Shown: positions 42,743 through 53,047 of the stretch, piece by piece
Layout: every line of letters starts with the position of its first letter
How positions within the stretch are numbered: position 1 is the stretch's first letter
DNA from: Verticillium longisporum
Taxonomy: Eukaryota; Ascomycota; Sordariomycetes; Glomerellales; Plectosphaerellaceae
DNA: 64,000 nucleotides
NCBI GenBank assembly: GCA_019188255.1
Contig: JAETXT010000002.1
Span: forward strand, 6,565,011-6,629,010
Direction: 5' to 3'
Notes under the pieces: model-generated
Database searches by the model: none
What the model was told of the DNA's origin: nothing
The model's input: the letters and a program-made list of their open reading frames with translations, nothing else
Program-made: the position numbers and the translations under genes

Positions 42743-45646
42743 TCACGAAAGCTGGACATTGGGTCACCTGGGGACGACGGCTGGAGATGGAGCGGGCGCG
42801 GTGTGCCACGAGGGGAGATACCTAGATTGGCGAGGGCGGGAGTGTCAGACCTCAGCCGAACCCAGTGTCACATGGCCCTGCCTACCGAGCCGAGCACAGC
42901 ACAGCACACTCGCCCGCGTGGTTCCCTCATCGCTTGTAGGCAGCTCAGACGCAGCAATCTCAACTTTTGTTTTCTGCCCTCCCCGCTGTGGATCGAGCGG
43001 AGAGCAGCCTGCATGAGATGAGTTGGAGGAGGGGGCTTCGACGAGCCAAGTCTCTCAGCACTCGGTCGTCGGCAGCCATCTCCGTCACGGTTGGGAGGGG
43101 AAAAGAGCGATCGTGGAACCTCACGTGGCCCATCGGTAGTCTGAAAGAGTAAAGAGCACCTAGCTCCCCCCGCGTTTTACTCCGTGACCCAGTTCGTTGA
43201 AGGTGCATAGGTCGTTCGTCTCGCCTCGCCTGGGCCTTGTCTCGTCCCGCGAAGCGACGGCAACGGCCCTCCGGGTCGGCATGGAGACAGTACTTGTCAG
43301 ATGGGAGATTGCATGAATGCGGAGAAGGGTGGCTCCATTGCCGAGCCGATGTGCGAAGGGGAAGAAAGAGTGTGTACGAGTCGAGGTTGTGGTACATGTA
43401 CGGAGGGAGTCCAGGGTGATTTCCCCGTCGCCCTTATTGACCCGCCGCATCAGATTGGGAGGATATGGGGAGGCCTATCTGGGCCTGGTCTTCGCTTCCT
43501 TTCGCGGGGAATGCGGGGACGGAAGACGGAAGATGAGGCTCCCCTCTTCGCCTCCCCCCCCCTTCTTCTCCCCTTCTCCCCTTTCTCTCTCCCTCCTCCC
43601 TGGTGGCGTGCCCTGCCCTGGTCTGTCTGCCCCTTGAAATGCCCTCCACTCACACATCCAAACCCAAGTGGCCGAGAGGCGCCGTCCACCTGCACTGCAC
43701 TGCACTTGCAGCGGCCCTTCTGCCGCAAGGGGAATGAGGGGAAGGAAGGGGAAGGTCGAGGATGAAGCAACGGGGGCGAGGCATTGATCTCAGGGAGCAC
43801 GGTATGGAGCAGGGAGGAAATGGAATGAGACAGTCCGACATGGACAAAGCCCACTCGCCATTTTGCCTGCATCCCTCAGCAGCCAGCCTCCTTGTCGGAT
43901 CGCCTGCACGTTGCGCCGAGCTGCCTTTCTCGCTCTTCAGACGGATGGCATACATTTCGCCCCTTGAGGAAACTCAGGGGCGAGCACGAAAGAAGAATGT
44001 CTGTGACGACAGACCAGGCGCTTGCCGATCGCAGGGCGCTATTGGATGAGGCAATGAAATGTTCCAAAACTCGTCCTACGCGGCGTATATGTAAGCGAAG
44101 CACAAGAAATAAATCGTGCGCAGCCCCAAATCACAGAAAACCAAAAATAAGAGAAGGAACAGGATCAGCCCCCACGTCGCACAGGCAGTGATAAACCTCG
44201 AAAAGAGAGATGCACACACGATCCTCACGCCATCGGCGGCTCATTGGCAACGCCCAGTCGATGCACTGGAACGGCCGCATTTGGGTCATTCTGGAGACCG
44301 GCGAACAGGAGAGCTGAGGCCTTACTTGGCTGGACGTACGTGATGGCAAGCGACGGAGGAGGAGCGGAGGGCCACCGACCAGAGAGGGTCAGCTTCAATA
44401 GGGCCGACCAAACGTGGTGGGCTATTGTCAGGGCCGGTGGGCGGCGGAGAAGCTGGCGGATCCTCCGAGTTGCGTCATGATGCAGTCTAGAGGAACAGGC
44501 GCAGCGGAAGGAAGCCAAAGAATGACGGTGGTCACAGAAAAAGACCATGGCGCTCTTGACCCGTCGATTCGATTATCAACTATTCAAGGAAACACGGAGA
44601 GGGTGGCGTGTGCTGACAGCGGGTCAATCGGGAGGGGAGCGGCGCAAGATGGCATGCCGTCCGCTTGCCGTCTCCCGTCCGCCAGCAGAGCCTTCAAGCC
44701 TCCAAGCCCAGGCCATGCGTGGCCAAGGCAACGGCCTGGCGTGGAGGGAGTATGGATGGTTTGATGGACGCGAACGGGAACGAAGACGGGGCAGGTTGCG
44801 TAAGATGTCGTGGTATCGGATGGGTTACACGGCGACATAACCTTTTGCTCGAGAGCGAGAGACCCGCCCAACTCGCTATACGATGGCGCGATGGTGCAGA
44901 TGGTGCTCCACTGGCCAGATTCCGTATTCGTGCCTAAATAGAAACACACAAGAAAGATAGGGGGCCATCGACTTCTATGGAGATCCATGGATCCATAGAC
45001 CCACCGCGTCAGTTGTGAAGGCACCCTCGGGGCGACAAACGGTCATTTCCGCTGCCTTCGGCCTCGGCGGCGATGCGAAGAAAGGTTGATTTGATTAATT
45101 GCTTTGATGGGCTATATTCCTTTGCCCCCAACGAAGGTTCGAGGTAGAGCAAACCTTCTGGTGAAAGGGGGGGCCACTTTGGCTACGCGTCTTTGTGAGG
45201 ACGGGATGACAAGAGTCAAGCCCACACGACCGTCTCAGTCTGGTGAAACGGGCAAACGCACGTTGAGCGGCACGCATGAAAGCCGTCATGTCAGTTCCTT
45301 TTTTTAAACTCCAGCGGGCGACGATCGGTGTGTGGGCGGCGCCTATGAGCTGTTCGAGCAGGTTGATGGCGGGAATGGAATCCTTTGGAACCTGGAAGCC
45401 TCAGCACCTAGGTAGGCACCTTAGCTGCTGCCGCCGCTGCTGGGTACTAGCGGCTTGCAGGCTGGCTGACTGCTCACCACCGACAGCTGAGATGGCTGAG
45501 GTCATGGCTGACGTGCAGTTCAGCGCTGGGTCCCTGAGCCACTGGCGCGTTCCGTACCCGCTCTGGCGCAACCGGCCAAACCACGAAGCCGTCTCTACCT
45601 GCTTAGGTGCCTCCAGAACCTTAGCATGATACCGTACCTACCACCT

Positions 45647-45681
45647 ACCTACCTAAGGTACCTACCTAAGGTACCTACCTA
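45647..45681. repeat. 13-bp tandem repeat (ACCTACCTAAGGT x about 2.7)
   Basis: Two perfect copies plus a partial third, inside a wider patch (45405-45730) with repeated ACCTTAG, CCTAGGTA and GGTACCTA strings. Confidence 0.85.
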
Positions 45682-46617
45682 TTCAGGGATCTCACTCTGA
45701 TAGAGTTCTCCTGCTAGGTATACCGTAGACACCTAAGAGGACGGAACCCATGAACTGATACGAAAAGGCGAGACGACGCAAACTCACGCGTTATTTCGCC
45801 CAGATCAGTCGCACGTGAAGAACCCTGGAGATCATCCATGAGGATGATCATGTTTGAGGGGCCTGGGGCGAACTGGATCGAGTCGAGGTCCCCGAGTACG
45901 GTACAGAGAGGCGAGGGGCCCTGGCGCTCCGTGCTCTTCAGGGGGCCGGGCCATGCTGCTGTGGCAGGTCGAAGGCCTGGGGGGGGGGCGAGTTTGGTGC
46001 TGATTACAGAAGGTGTTTCTGGCCCGTGGGGCTGTTTTGTCCCTTTTGGCCCGTGTCCGTGGAATCCCATTTGGCCGTTGCGAGTCTCCTTCCGCGAGGG
46101 CAGATCCGACATTCCCATTGGTCGCTCCCGCCCACTCACGACCGGCACCACCAGCGAGGACTCCGCCCCCCTGCAGCTGGCCCCCAGCCTCAACCCTGCT
46201 CCGCCGGTGGCGGCCCCTTCCCGGAGGCCAAGGGAACCTCTCCCAACACCCCTGCTACCTGTCTCCTTTCTGCCTATCCTCTGCTGCCACTGCCCCAGAC
46301 ACGGACCACACCCTTGCGGCCGCCTGGGCCAGAGCTTCCGTGACTGCCTCAGGCACACATATCCACACGCCCGCAACCCTCCCCTTACCCCCCCCCCACG
46401 TAGGGCCACCAACGCCTGCCCCCTTGATCCAAACGTGGCCTTCGATCATAAAGAGGCCACATCGCCCTTTCTGAAGTCTGCTCCAGGACACCTGACGAGA
46501 CCAACCGACCACCGTGTCCTTTCCTCTTTTCACTACTGCCTTGAGGATTACCTCATTCCTTCTCCATCGTTGAGTCACTTCATTGGCTGACTCATTCATC
46601 GAGTCGCTTCGTCCATC

Positions 46618-46632
46618 ATGTGGTCGATCTAG
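46618..46632 (+). promoter_or_regulatory. Four-codon upstream ORF in the hacA leader
   Basis: The only ATG in the 220 nt before the hacA start opens a four-codon ORF (Met-Trp-Ser-Ile, stop). In Aspergillus nidulans and Trichoderma reesei, induction shortens the hacA/hac1 leader and removes an upstream ORF, so this is a plausible translational brake. The transcript start is not visible. Confidence 0.45.
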
Positions 46633-46801
46633 GCAGCCAGATCTCTCCCTTATTTGTATTGTGAGGTTCGGACGGCATTCCCAGCACAAGCAAACAGCAA
46701 CCACCAGCCAAGAAACAGAAAGAAAGCCTGCAATAACCGATTCACTTCGGCTTGCACCACCATTTCACAACTCGCCAAAGACTTTGTCTCTACCACAAAC
46801 G

Positions 46802-46821
46802 CACACACACACACACACACA
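46802..46821 (+). repeat. (CA)10 microsatellite in the hacA leader
   Basis: Ten uninterrupted CA units, 16 nt before the hacA start codon. Confidence 0.95.
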
Positions 46822-46837
46822 TACGAAGCCGTCCACC

Positions 46838-48163
46838 ATGGAGTCTTGGGAGCACTCCGCCACACCAATGATCAAGTTCGAGGACTCGCCAGCCGAGTCT
46901 TTCGTCTCGACACCAGGCGACATGTACCCGTCACTCTTCCCAGAGTCCGCCTCTCCCAACACCCTCGATCCTTCCGACATGATGAGCCCTTCCTCACCGC
47001 AAGACCTCACCATTGCCGACACGGATATGCCTCTTTCTGAGGCGTCCGCCGGCGACAAGAAGGGGTCCAAGAAGCGCAAGTCCTGGGGTCAAGTCCTTCC
47101 AGAGCCCAAGACCAACTTGCCGCCCAGGTATGTCAACCGACCATATAAATACTGGGAACTTATCGTTAACGTCCCTGCAGGAAACGAGCCAAGACCGAGG
47201 ATGAGAAGGAGCAGCGTCGTGTGGAACGCGTTCTGCGCAACCGCCGTGCTGCCCAGTCTTCAAGGGAGCGCAAGAGGCTCGAGGTTGAGGCCCTCGAGAT
47301 GAAGAACAAGGAGCTCGAGACTGCCCTGAACCACGCACAACAGGCGAACGCCAGGTTAATGGAGGAGCTTACCAAGTTCCGCCGTGGTTCCGGTGCCGTC
47401 GCCCGCTCTTCTTCCCCCTTTGACTCCTTCCACAACAGCAATTCGGTCACCCTCTCCCCCGAGCTGTTCGGTTCACAAGACGGCCGTCGGCCATCAGTGG
47501 CTGATTCCGAGTCGACACTTGTCGACGGTTTGATGGCGGCATCCAAGTCCGCCGCTACCGTCAACCCCGCCTCCCTCTCGCCCGCCCTCACCCCCGTCCC
47601 CGAGACGGATGAGACCAGCGCCCAGCAAGAAGCTGCCGTGGCCGCCCCTCCCCTGTCGCCCTTTCCTCCGACGTGACACAACGTCCTGCAGTGATGTTGT
47701 TCGACCTGCCGTGTCGGTCGGAGGAAATGCCTCAGTCGTGGGTGGCCTCGCAGACTTCCCTGCACCCAACATGGACTTTGTACCTTCAGCTTCAGATGCT
47801 CATGATCACTTCCTCGGCGGTCATTTCAGCGTGTCAGAGGCCTTTGATGCAGATCGCTATGTCCTTGAGAACGGGCTTCTCTCTTCCCCCAACTCAGTCG
47901 ATTATGACAACGATATTATGGCTGGTGACTCGTCCGCGTTCGCATCCGCGTTCAGCTTCGACATTGACGAGTTCCTCAACGATGAGGCCAGCGCAGCCGC
48001 CACTGACGCGTCAGCAGCGGAGAACAGCGCAGCGGACCCGGACTACGGCCGCCGTGCCCCTAACCCTGAGACTCAAGTCTCTTCAGAAAATCCTAACCTG
48101 CAGCCCCAATCTGGCGCGTCCACTTATGGATGCGACGATGGAGGCATTGCGGTTGGCGTCTGA
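46838..48163 (+). CDS. hacA: HacA/HAC1 unfolded-protein-response bZIP factor
   Basis: Exon 1 (46838-47127) is joined by a normal 53-nt intron (47128-47180) to the rest, giving the fungal Hac1 signature KKRKSWGQVLPEPKTNLPPR followed by the basic region (KTEDEKEQRRVERVLRNRRAAQ) and a leucine zipper. The as-read frame stops at 47674-47676. Beyond it, a different frame is clearly coding to 48163 (VRPAVSVGGNAS, FDADRYVLENGLLSSPNS, FDIDEFLND, ending GASTYGCDDGGIAVGV), similar to T. reesei Hac1 as I recall it. Removing a 20-nt IRE1-type intron (about 47672-47691) plus restoring one base in C-rich DNA upstream (about 47645-47668) joins both into 417 aa. Hac1 activates ER chaperone and secretion genes when IRE1 splices its mRNA. 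Identity is strong; the exact junction and the missing base are inferred. Confidence 0.93.
47672..47691 (+). promoter_or_regulatory. Probable unconventional (IRE1-dependent) intron of hacA
   Basis: The segment begins at CGTGACACAACG and ends at CCTGCAG, lacks GT-AG logic, and is flanked by CNGNNGN-type loops (CCGACGT, CTGCAGT) resembling IRE1 cleavage sites. Removing 20 nt here shifts translation into the long downstream frame once one upstream base is allowed for. Boundaries are uncertain by 1-2 nt. Confidence 0.7.
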
Positions 48164-48770
48164 GGGCTGTGAGAATCGGGTTGGGGGAACGGACGTCGGA
48201 GCACCGGTGACGCGCGACAGTTCCCGCGAGCCGCACACGTGGTTCAACGGCGACGCGTTGCCTTCTAAAGAGATACTCCTCACGCTTCTTTGGACCCTTC
48301 GGGTCGAAGAGCGCAAGATGATCCAACAAGGCATACTACCCAACCCCATCCCGAGACGAACACCCACACACCAGCCAGCCTATTTAACTCGACAACAACT
48401 ACGCCTGTCAAGAAGAGACAGGGCGATGCGTTGGTAGACGGTGGAGAGAAACGATTACGCTCTCGCTGATTTGATTTTTATCATGATGACGGCGGGTTCA
48501 GACAAAACTGGGAACTATTGTATGGTCCATGGCGCAACGGTGGCCTCCTTGAGGAGCGGTCAAAGAATGGCCCGGGCCTGTAACAATATAACGAATTGAA
48601 TTTTTGAGAAGATAAATCATGGTCTGCGATGGCCAGTGACTGAGTACGCATTACAACCATTCAATGGCTCGAGATGAATCATGCTTCATGTGTGCGCCGA
48701 ACGCCTTGACCCTCCTGACCTCATGATGTTCTGAAAGCAACCTACTCGAGTGAAACATGGTACGAGACGC
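48164..48770. other. Intergenic: convergent 3' flanks of hacA and CSM3
   Basis: 607 nt between two stops. One frame continues open past the hacA stop to 48437, but it is a shadow frame. Confidence 0.5.
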
Positions 48771-49769
48771 TCACCACAGCCCGTCCATTTCAGCCATTGC
48801 GGCTTCGTCATCTTCATAGTCGTTGACCGCGGGCGCCACCTTCTTCTCGGGCTCCCGTCCCGGGCCCGTCTCTGCTTCCGCCTCCGCCATGAGTGCCTCG
48901 AGGTCATCCTCATCATCCGGGTCCGCAGGCCTAGGTACGCTCGTCGTGCCAGCAGCCGGCCTCTTGGGCGTCGCACCGTAGAGATCCGCCTCGTCCGGTA
49001 CATCGTCTTCGTCCAGCGCCATCGGCGTCTTGGGTCTTGTGTTCGCCGTCGCCGCTGCTGTCGTCCCGGCGTGCCCGTTTCTCTGCGCCATCGCCTCGTC
49101 GCCCGTGTCGTCGCCGTGCTGCAGCGGCCCATCGTCCGCGGGCGGCTCCTCGTCCTCGTCGTCCGCCGCCGCCGCCGAGGCGCGCGGCTTGAGCTCGTCG
49201 ATCCACTCGATTCTCTTGCTCTGCAGCGTGCGCTTGTGTCCGGCCTTTTCGACCATGGCGAGGCCGTCGAGGAATTTCGCCTTGGGGAAGAGGTCGTCGA
49301 GCCAGAACTGGTAAAAGGTGAGCAGCCGCGCTGCGTCGGAGAACTAGCACGCCAAGTCAGTCACCCTTTTTGTCTCGACTTTTGGGCCTTCCCCCTCCCG
49401 TTGCCGTGATGCTGATGCCATGTCGCAAGAGGGACAGTGCACACGAGGAGGAAGGGGAAAGCGGAGGGGCCAACGCACTTCGTGGCCTTTACCCTTGAGC
49501 TTCAGGTCGGCGGCGCGCCGGCGCAGCTTGGGGATGCCATCTTCCGAGAGGAGGCGGGTCTCGTCGAGCTTGACGCGGGGTACGCGGGCGCGCTTGGCGA
49601 CGTCGACCTCCTCGTCAAGGCCGAGGCCGTCGGTCTTGCGCTTCTGGGAGGAGCCGTTCTGGGTTTGAGCCTGGGGTTGAGGGCTGGGGGAGCGGAATGG
49701 GTCGTCAAAGTCGTCAATGTCGTAGTTGTCGAGGTCGTCGAGGGGTGGCGCTGTTGTGCCTGGCGCCAT
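48771..49769 (-). CDS. csm3: CSM3/Swi3 replication fork protection subunit (TIPIN homolog)
   Basis: Exons 49479-49769 and 48771-49343 (135-nt intron, GTGCGT...TGCTAG) encode 287 aa. The Swi3 domain covers the splice: [27 protein letters not shown] then [36 protein letters not shown]. The N-terminus is acidic ([15 protein letters not shown]), followed by a KRKTDG basic patch. The C-terminus is a long acidic, disordered tail ending in [12 protein letters not shown]. By family it pairs with Tof1/Swi1 to stabilise stalled forks and support checkpoint signalling in the nucleus. The ATG at 49769 is chosen, because the three codons upstream in the open frame begin with TTG. It is divergent from the complex I subunit gene. 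Confidence 0.9.
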
Positions 49770-50134
49770 ATCGGGCAACTGTATTCTCGAGTGGGTATGG
49801 TGTCGTGGTTTGTGCAGCGAGAGTCACGCAAACCAGAGTGACGAGGGGTAACAATTCTAACGAGCTGACGTCTGGCCGTGATCTCTAGACGCGCCTGGGT
49901 TAATTGATTTGGAGCTGGACGCGTTCTGGAGCTGGTGGCCCGGCGGCAGCTGGCAGCTGGCAAGAGCTGTCCCACTTTGCCGACGGTACGTACCGCGAAA
50001 TCGAGCACTAGCAGCCTCAGGCAGAACTTTGCATCTTCAACGTCCAGTGTCTGTGAAGCACCTCTAATCTTCGCCAATTCAACGATCCAAGGTCGCTCTA
50101 GAGGCATCACCCAGGCGAACCGACGACCGCAACC
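49770..50134. promoter_or_regulatory. Divergent promoter between CSM3 and the complex I subunit
   Basis: 365 nt between start codons of divergent genes; a compact shared promoter. No specific element is identified. Confidence 0.5.
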
Positions 50135-50945
50135 ATGTCGAACACGCAGACCACCACCTTTATCCCCTCAAAGCCCGTCCCGAGCGACTACCCGGTGCGT
50201 CCCTGTCCGTCAATGGCTCTCACCAATTGCAGTCGAGCTAATACTTCTGACCCATCCAGCTCATCGACAACGACCCGTGAGAACATGCCGTCTCCGATCC
50301 GACCCTTCTGCCCTCGAGGACCCAATTGCTGATGTAGGACTCTCTCACGATCAGGCACTTCAAGCGCGTCATCGGCTATGCCCGTCCCTCCGACTACGCC
50401 CACGGCGTTGTAGCCGCCGCCTTTGCCCCCGCGGCCCTCCTCACCATTGAGCGCTTCGCGCCTTCGCACGTCGGCAAGGGCGGTTTCGCCCCAGCCCTTC
50501 GCCTGGCCGGCGCCATTGGCCTGGCCGGTGGCTTCCTCTACTTCTACCAGCGCTCCAGCCGTGCGTTTCCCCCCTTCCTGTCTTCCGCCTACATATGCGC
50601 GAAGGAACACAGACCTCAGAAATGAAGATGAAGAAAAAGGAAGGGAAAAGCATGCTAACTGCCCGACCAGTTCGCTTCTACGGCGCCACCGAGAACGCCC
50701 GCGAGATCGACCTCGACATGAAGGAGATGGTGGCCAAGGTCAAGGCCGGCGAGCCCCTCTACGGCGAGAGCCGCCTGACGCCGCACATGCAGGGCGTCGC
50801 GGCGCGGCAGTCGCGCTACTCGGCGCTCTTCATGGGCGTCCTGCCCTGGTTCAACTTTGTCAACCACAACCAGCACGGCGTCGACACGGCCAAGTACTAC
50901 CGCCAGGCCGAGAGGGAGCTCGAGGCTGAGAGGCAAGGGAAGTAG
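50135..50945 (+). CDS. nuo21: NADH:ubiquinone oxidoreductase 21-kDa subunit (complex I)
   Basis: A four-exon gene (50135-50194, 50260-50276, 50355-50560, 50671-50945) encoding 185 aa. Exon 2 has only 17 nt (encoding LIDND plus two bases). The splices give YPLIDNDPHFKRVIGYARPSDYAHG, the N-terminal domain of the fungal 21-kDa complex I subunit. Two hydrophobic segments follow (VVAAAFAPAALLTI and PALRLAGAIGLAGGFLYFY), then the C-terminal domain FYGATENAREIDLDMKEMV..GESRLTPHMQG..SALFMGVLPWFNFVNHNQHGVD. It is an accessory subunit of the inner-membrane arm, with no cofactor expected. Phase is kept at all three introns (65, 78, 110 nt). Confidence 0.9.
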
Positions 50946-52272
50946 GCGTAAGCTTGCACGTGTTGTGGAGAGTAAAAGGGGGAGCGGGCAGTAGCGGGGG
51001 AGGTTGTAGGATGGAGGTCGCCCGATATGTGTATAAAGAGGAAGACGGATAGAAGCGGGCTGTCACCCGAGCAATGATTTTTCTTTTTCACTTGATGGTT
51101 AATCTGTGCGGTGGTGAGGCGTGCTAGAGAGGTGTCTAGTATCCCTGTTGTGTATAGAGCCGCTATCTTCCTGTTGCCATGATATTGCTGGTCCGGATGT
51201 CACGATGCCAGCTTTATGACGAGGTCTGTGAAAAACCGCTGTCGAAAACTTCCGTGATCGTCTTTATTCGTTCATGTCCGACGACAGCAACCAGACAGAG
51301 CTTCGTGCACTCGTCGCGAAGTTCAGAGCTTCATGAGGCACAAGTCTCATCCTCTGCACGTCTTCACTGCTATCTAACAAATTACCTGGACGGCGTAGGT
51401 TCAGCTATCTTGACAGGCTTGCACAGCTTCACTTCTGGAAGGAAACCAAGTCATCATAGACATTTATCTGATGCGACCCAACACATAGAGGCCGCGAACT
51501 TGACATCCTGCGCCCTCTTACCGCTGCTCTTACACTTCATGCTATCAGACTGCTTATTTGGGGCCGGAAACCAACTTCATCCAGCTGGAAACATTGTCCC
51601 GAGCACAAGGGAAATTGCACGCATCACCTAGAATTTCAAGAAGATTGGATATAGCTACGATATTGGCTCTGAACGACCCGAAATTGAAAATGAATACTTA
51701 AAGGAGATACCAAATTTTCTTTTTGCTGCGATCACTCTAGTATGTCATGATTGTCTTTCCAGAACTTACCATCGCCGTTCCTTCATAGTCATGAATTTGC
51801 GCGATCATGCTGTATAAACTACCTTAGAGAAAATCTGATACAATAAGCAGCATTTCCAACCAGCCCGACGAGAGTTGAACCATTAAATATGTTACTATCA
51901 GCACCTCATCAAGCTTGTCCGTGCAATCTTACGAGTTTACAAGCATCACCGTTGGTGATATCATATCAATACAGCACAACATGGCCCCCGGCACATCCGT
52001 CTCGTGTTATAGCGATTATCCTCGCCCTCTTCAGGTCCTTGCCTCATTGACGCGAGACTCGGTGCTTGCGTCTCATGTGATAACACCTCAATGATGGAAG
52101 GGTTTAAAAGCTCCAGACCGAGCAACTCCACGCGCACCAGCTCAGCCCCCCCTCCCCCCAAAGCGTTTGCCGTCTGCCCCATACCGTCATGACCCCATCG
52201 TGGCCCCGTCAGGACCTATCACACAACGACTCCCAAAAATATATACCTCAATCCTCGAACCCCCGTCAACCC
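50946..52272. other. Intergenic, partly A/T-rich
   Basis: No supported gene. The 51640-51960 portion looks visibly more A/T-rich than neighbouring coding DNA. A 150-codon frame at 51179-51631 has no recognisable features. Confidence 0.5.
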
Positions 52273-52374
52273 GGTTCGGTGGTGTAGTCGGTTTATCACG
52301 TCAGTCTAACATCCGAGATCGTCTGTGATCGTGGGTTTCACTGAAGGTCGGGAGTTCGAGCCTCCCCTGAATCA
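52273..52374 (+). tRNA. tRNA-Val (anticodon AAC) with a 27-nt intron
   Basis: Acceptor arm GGTTCGG pairs with CTGAATC (two G:U), then discriminator A. The D arm has GTAGTCGG, the anticodon stem TCAGT pairs with ACTGA, and the T arm is GGGAG-TTCGAGC-CTCCC. The anticodon AAC is at 52308-52310, and the intron is placed one base 3' of it at 52312-52338, the normal position for nuclear tRNA introns. No CCA is encoded. Confidence 0.93.
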
Positions 52375-52375
52375 C

Positions 52376-52379
52376 TTTT
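52376..52379 (+). terminator. Pol III terminator of tRNA-Val
   Basis: A TTTT run two bases past the tRNA 3' end. Confidence 0.75.
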
Positions 52380-53047
52380 GCTAGCGGCAGCTCCTCTACC
52401 ACTAACCACATGCCTTCCACGCACGTGAGCAATTATGCTTGTCGTCGAGGAAGCATGACGTTGATGGTTGGCTTGCGGCAATGTCTTTTAGCCGCAGGTT
52501 CGTAGGACATGTACTAGGCGTTTTCTTGCTTACTCTCTGGCGCAACTACCATCACAACCATCCTGGGCTATGTTTCGGTGCGATGTGCGGCACTGTGATC
52601 CTCCAGACCTGAAGAAATCGGCACCATCTGCCCGCCGAATGCCTTCAGGTCTTCCGAATGAAATGAGCTTCTCATCAAGCCAGCAACAGATGCAGAGCAG
52701 ATCTCAAAGCATCAGCCCAAGCAGGCGAAATTTCGTAGCTAGAGATTCCCGGCAATGGCCTGTCGATAATAAGTTAGGACCGCACAGCATGACTGCCACA
52801 ATCAAACACAAATGTGGTCACATGTGTAGAAAGAAAAAGAGCTGCACACTTTTTGCGGCAGTACTCCCGCTTGGCAGAGCACACCTCGATTGAACGAGCG
52901 AAACAGGGTTTATACAAGATACAAGATAGGGCCTTCGCCCCTACTATTCATTTTCAACTAGACATAGCCTATACATAGAGCCATGTACCAATGTGAGACT
53001 CTCCAATACATTACTCCCCTGCAATACGTGTGTGGAACCCAGTTCTT
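52380..53047. other. Intergenic: azgA 3' flank
   Basis: Downstream of the purine permease and of tRNA-Val. No gene is seen. Confidence 0.5.

Larger units (their letters stand above)
42743..46837. other. Gene-poor region of about 4.1 kb upstream of hacA
   Basis: No credible gene. It contains purine/pyrimidine-skewed tracts (43500-43760, 45950-46400), a cluster of CCTAGGTA/ACCTTAGG-type elements (45405-45730, with a 13-bp tandem repeat), and the probable hacA promoter and leader at the right end. Confidence 0.5.

Noticed and set aside
51179..51631. 150-codon plus-strand ORF
   Set aside because: Composition is unlike neighbouring genes and no domain or homolog is recognised.
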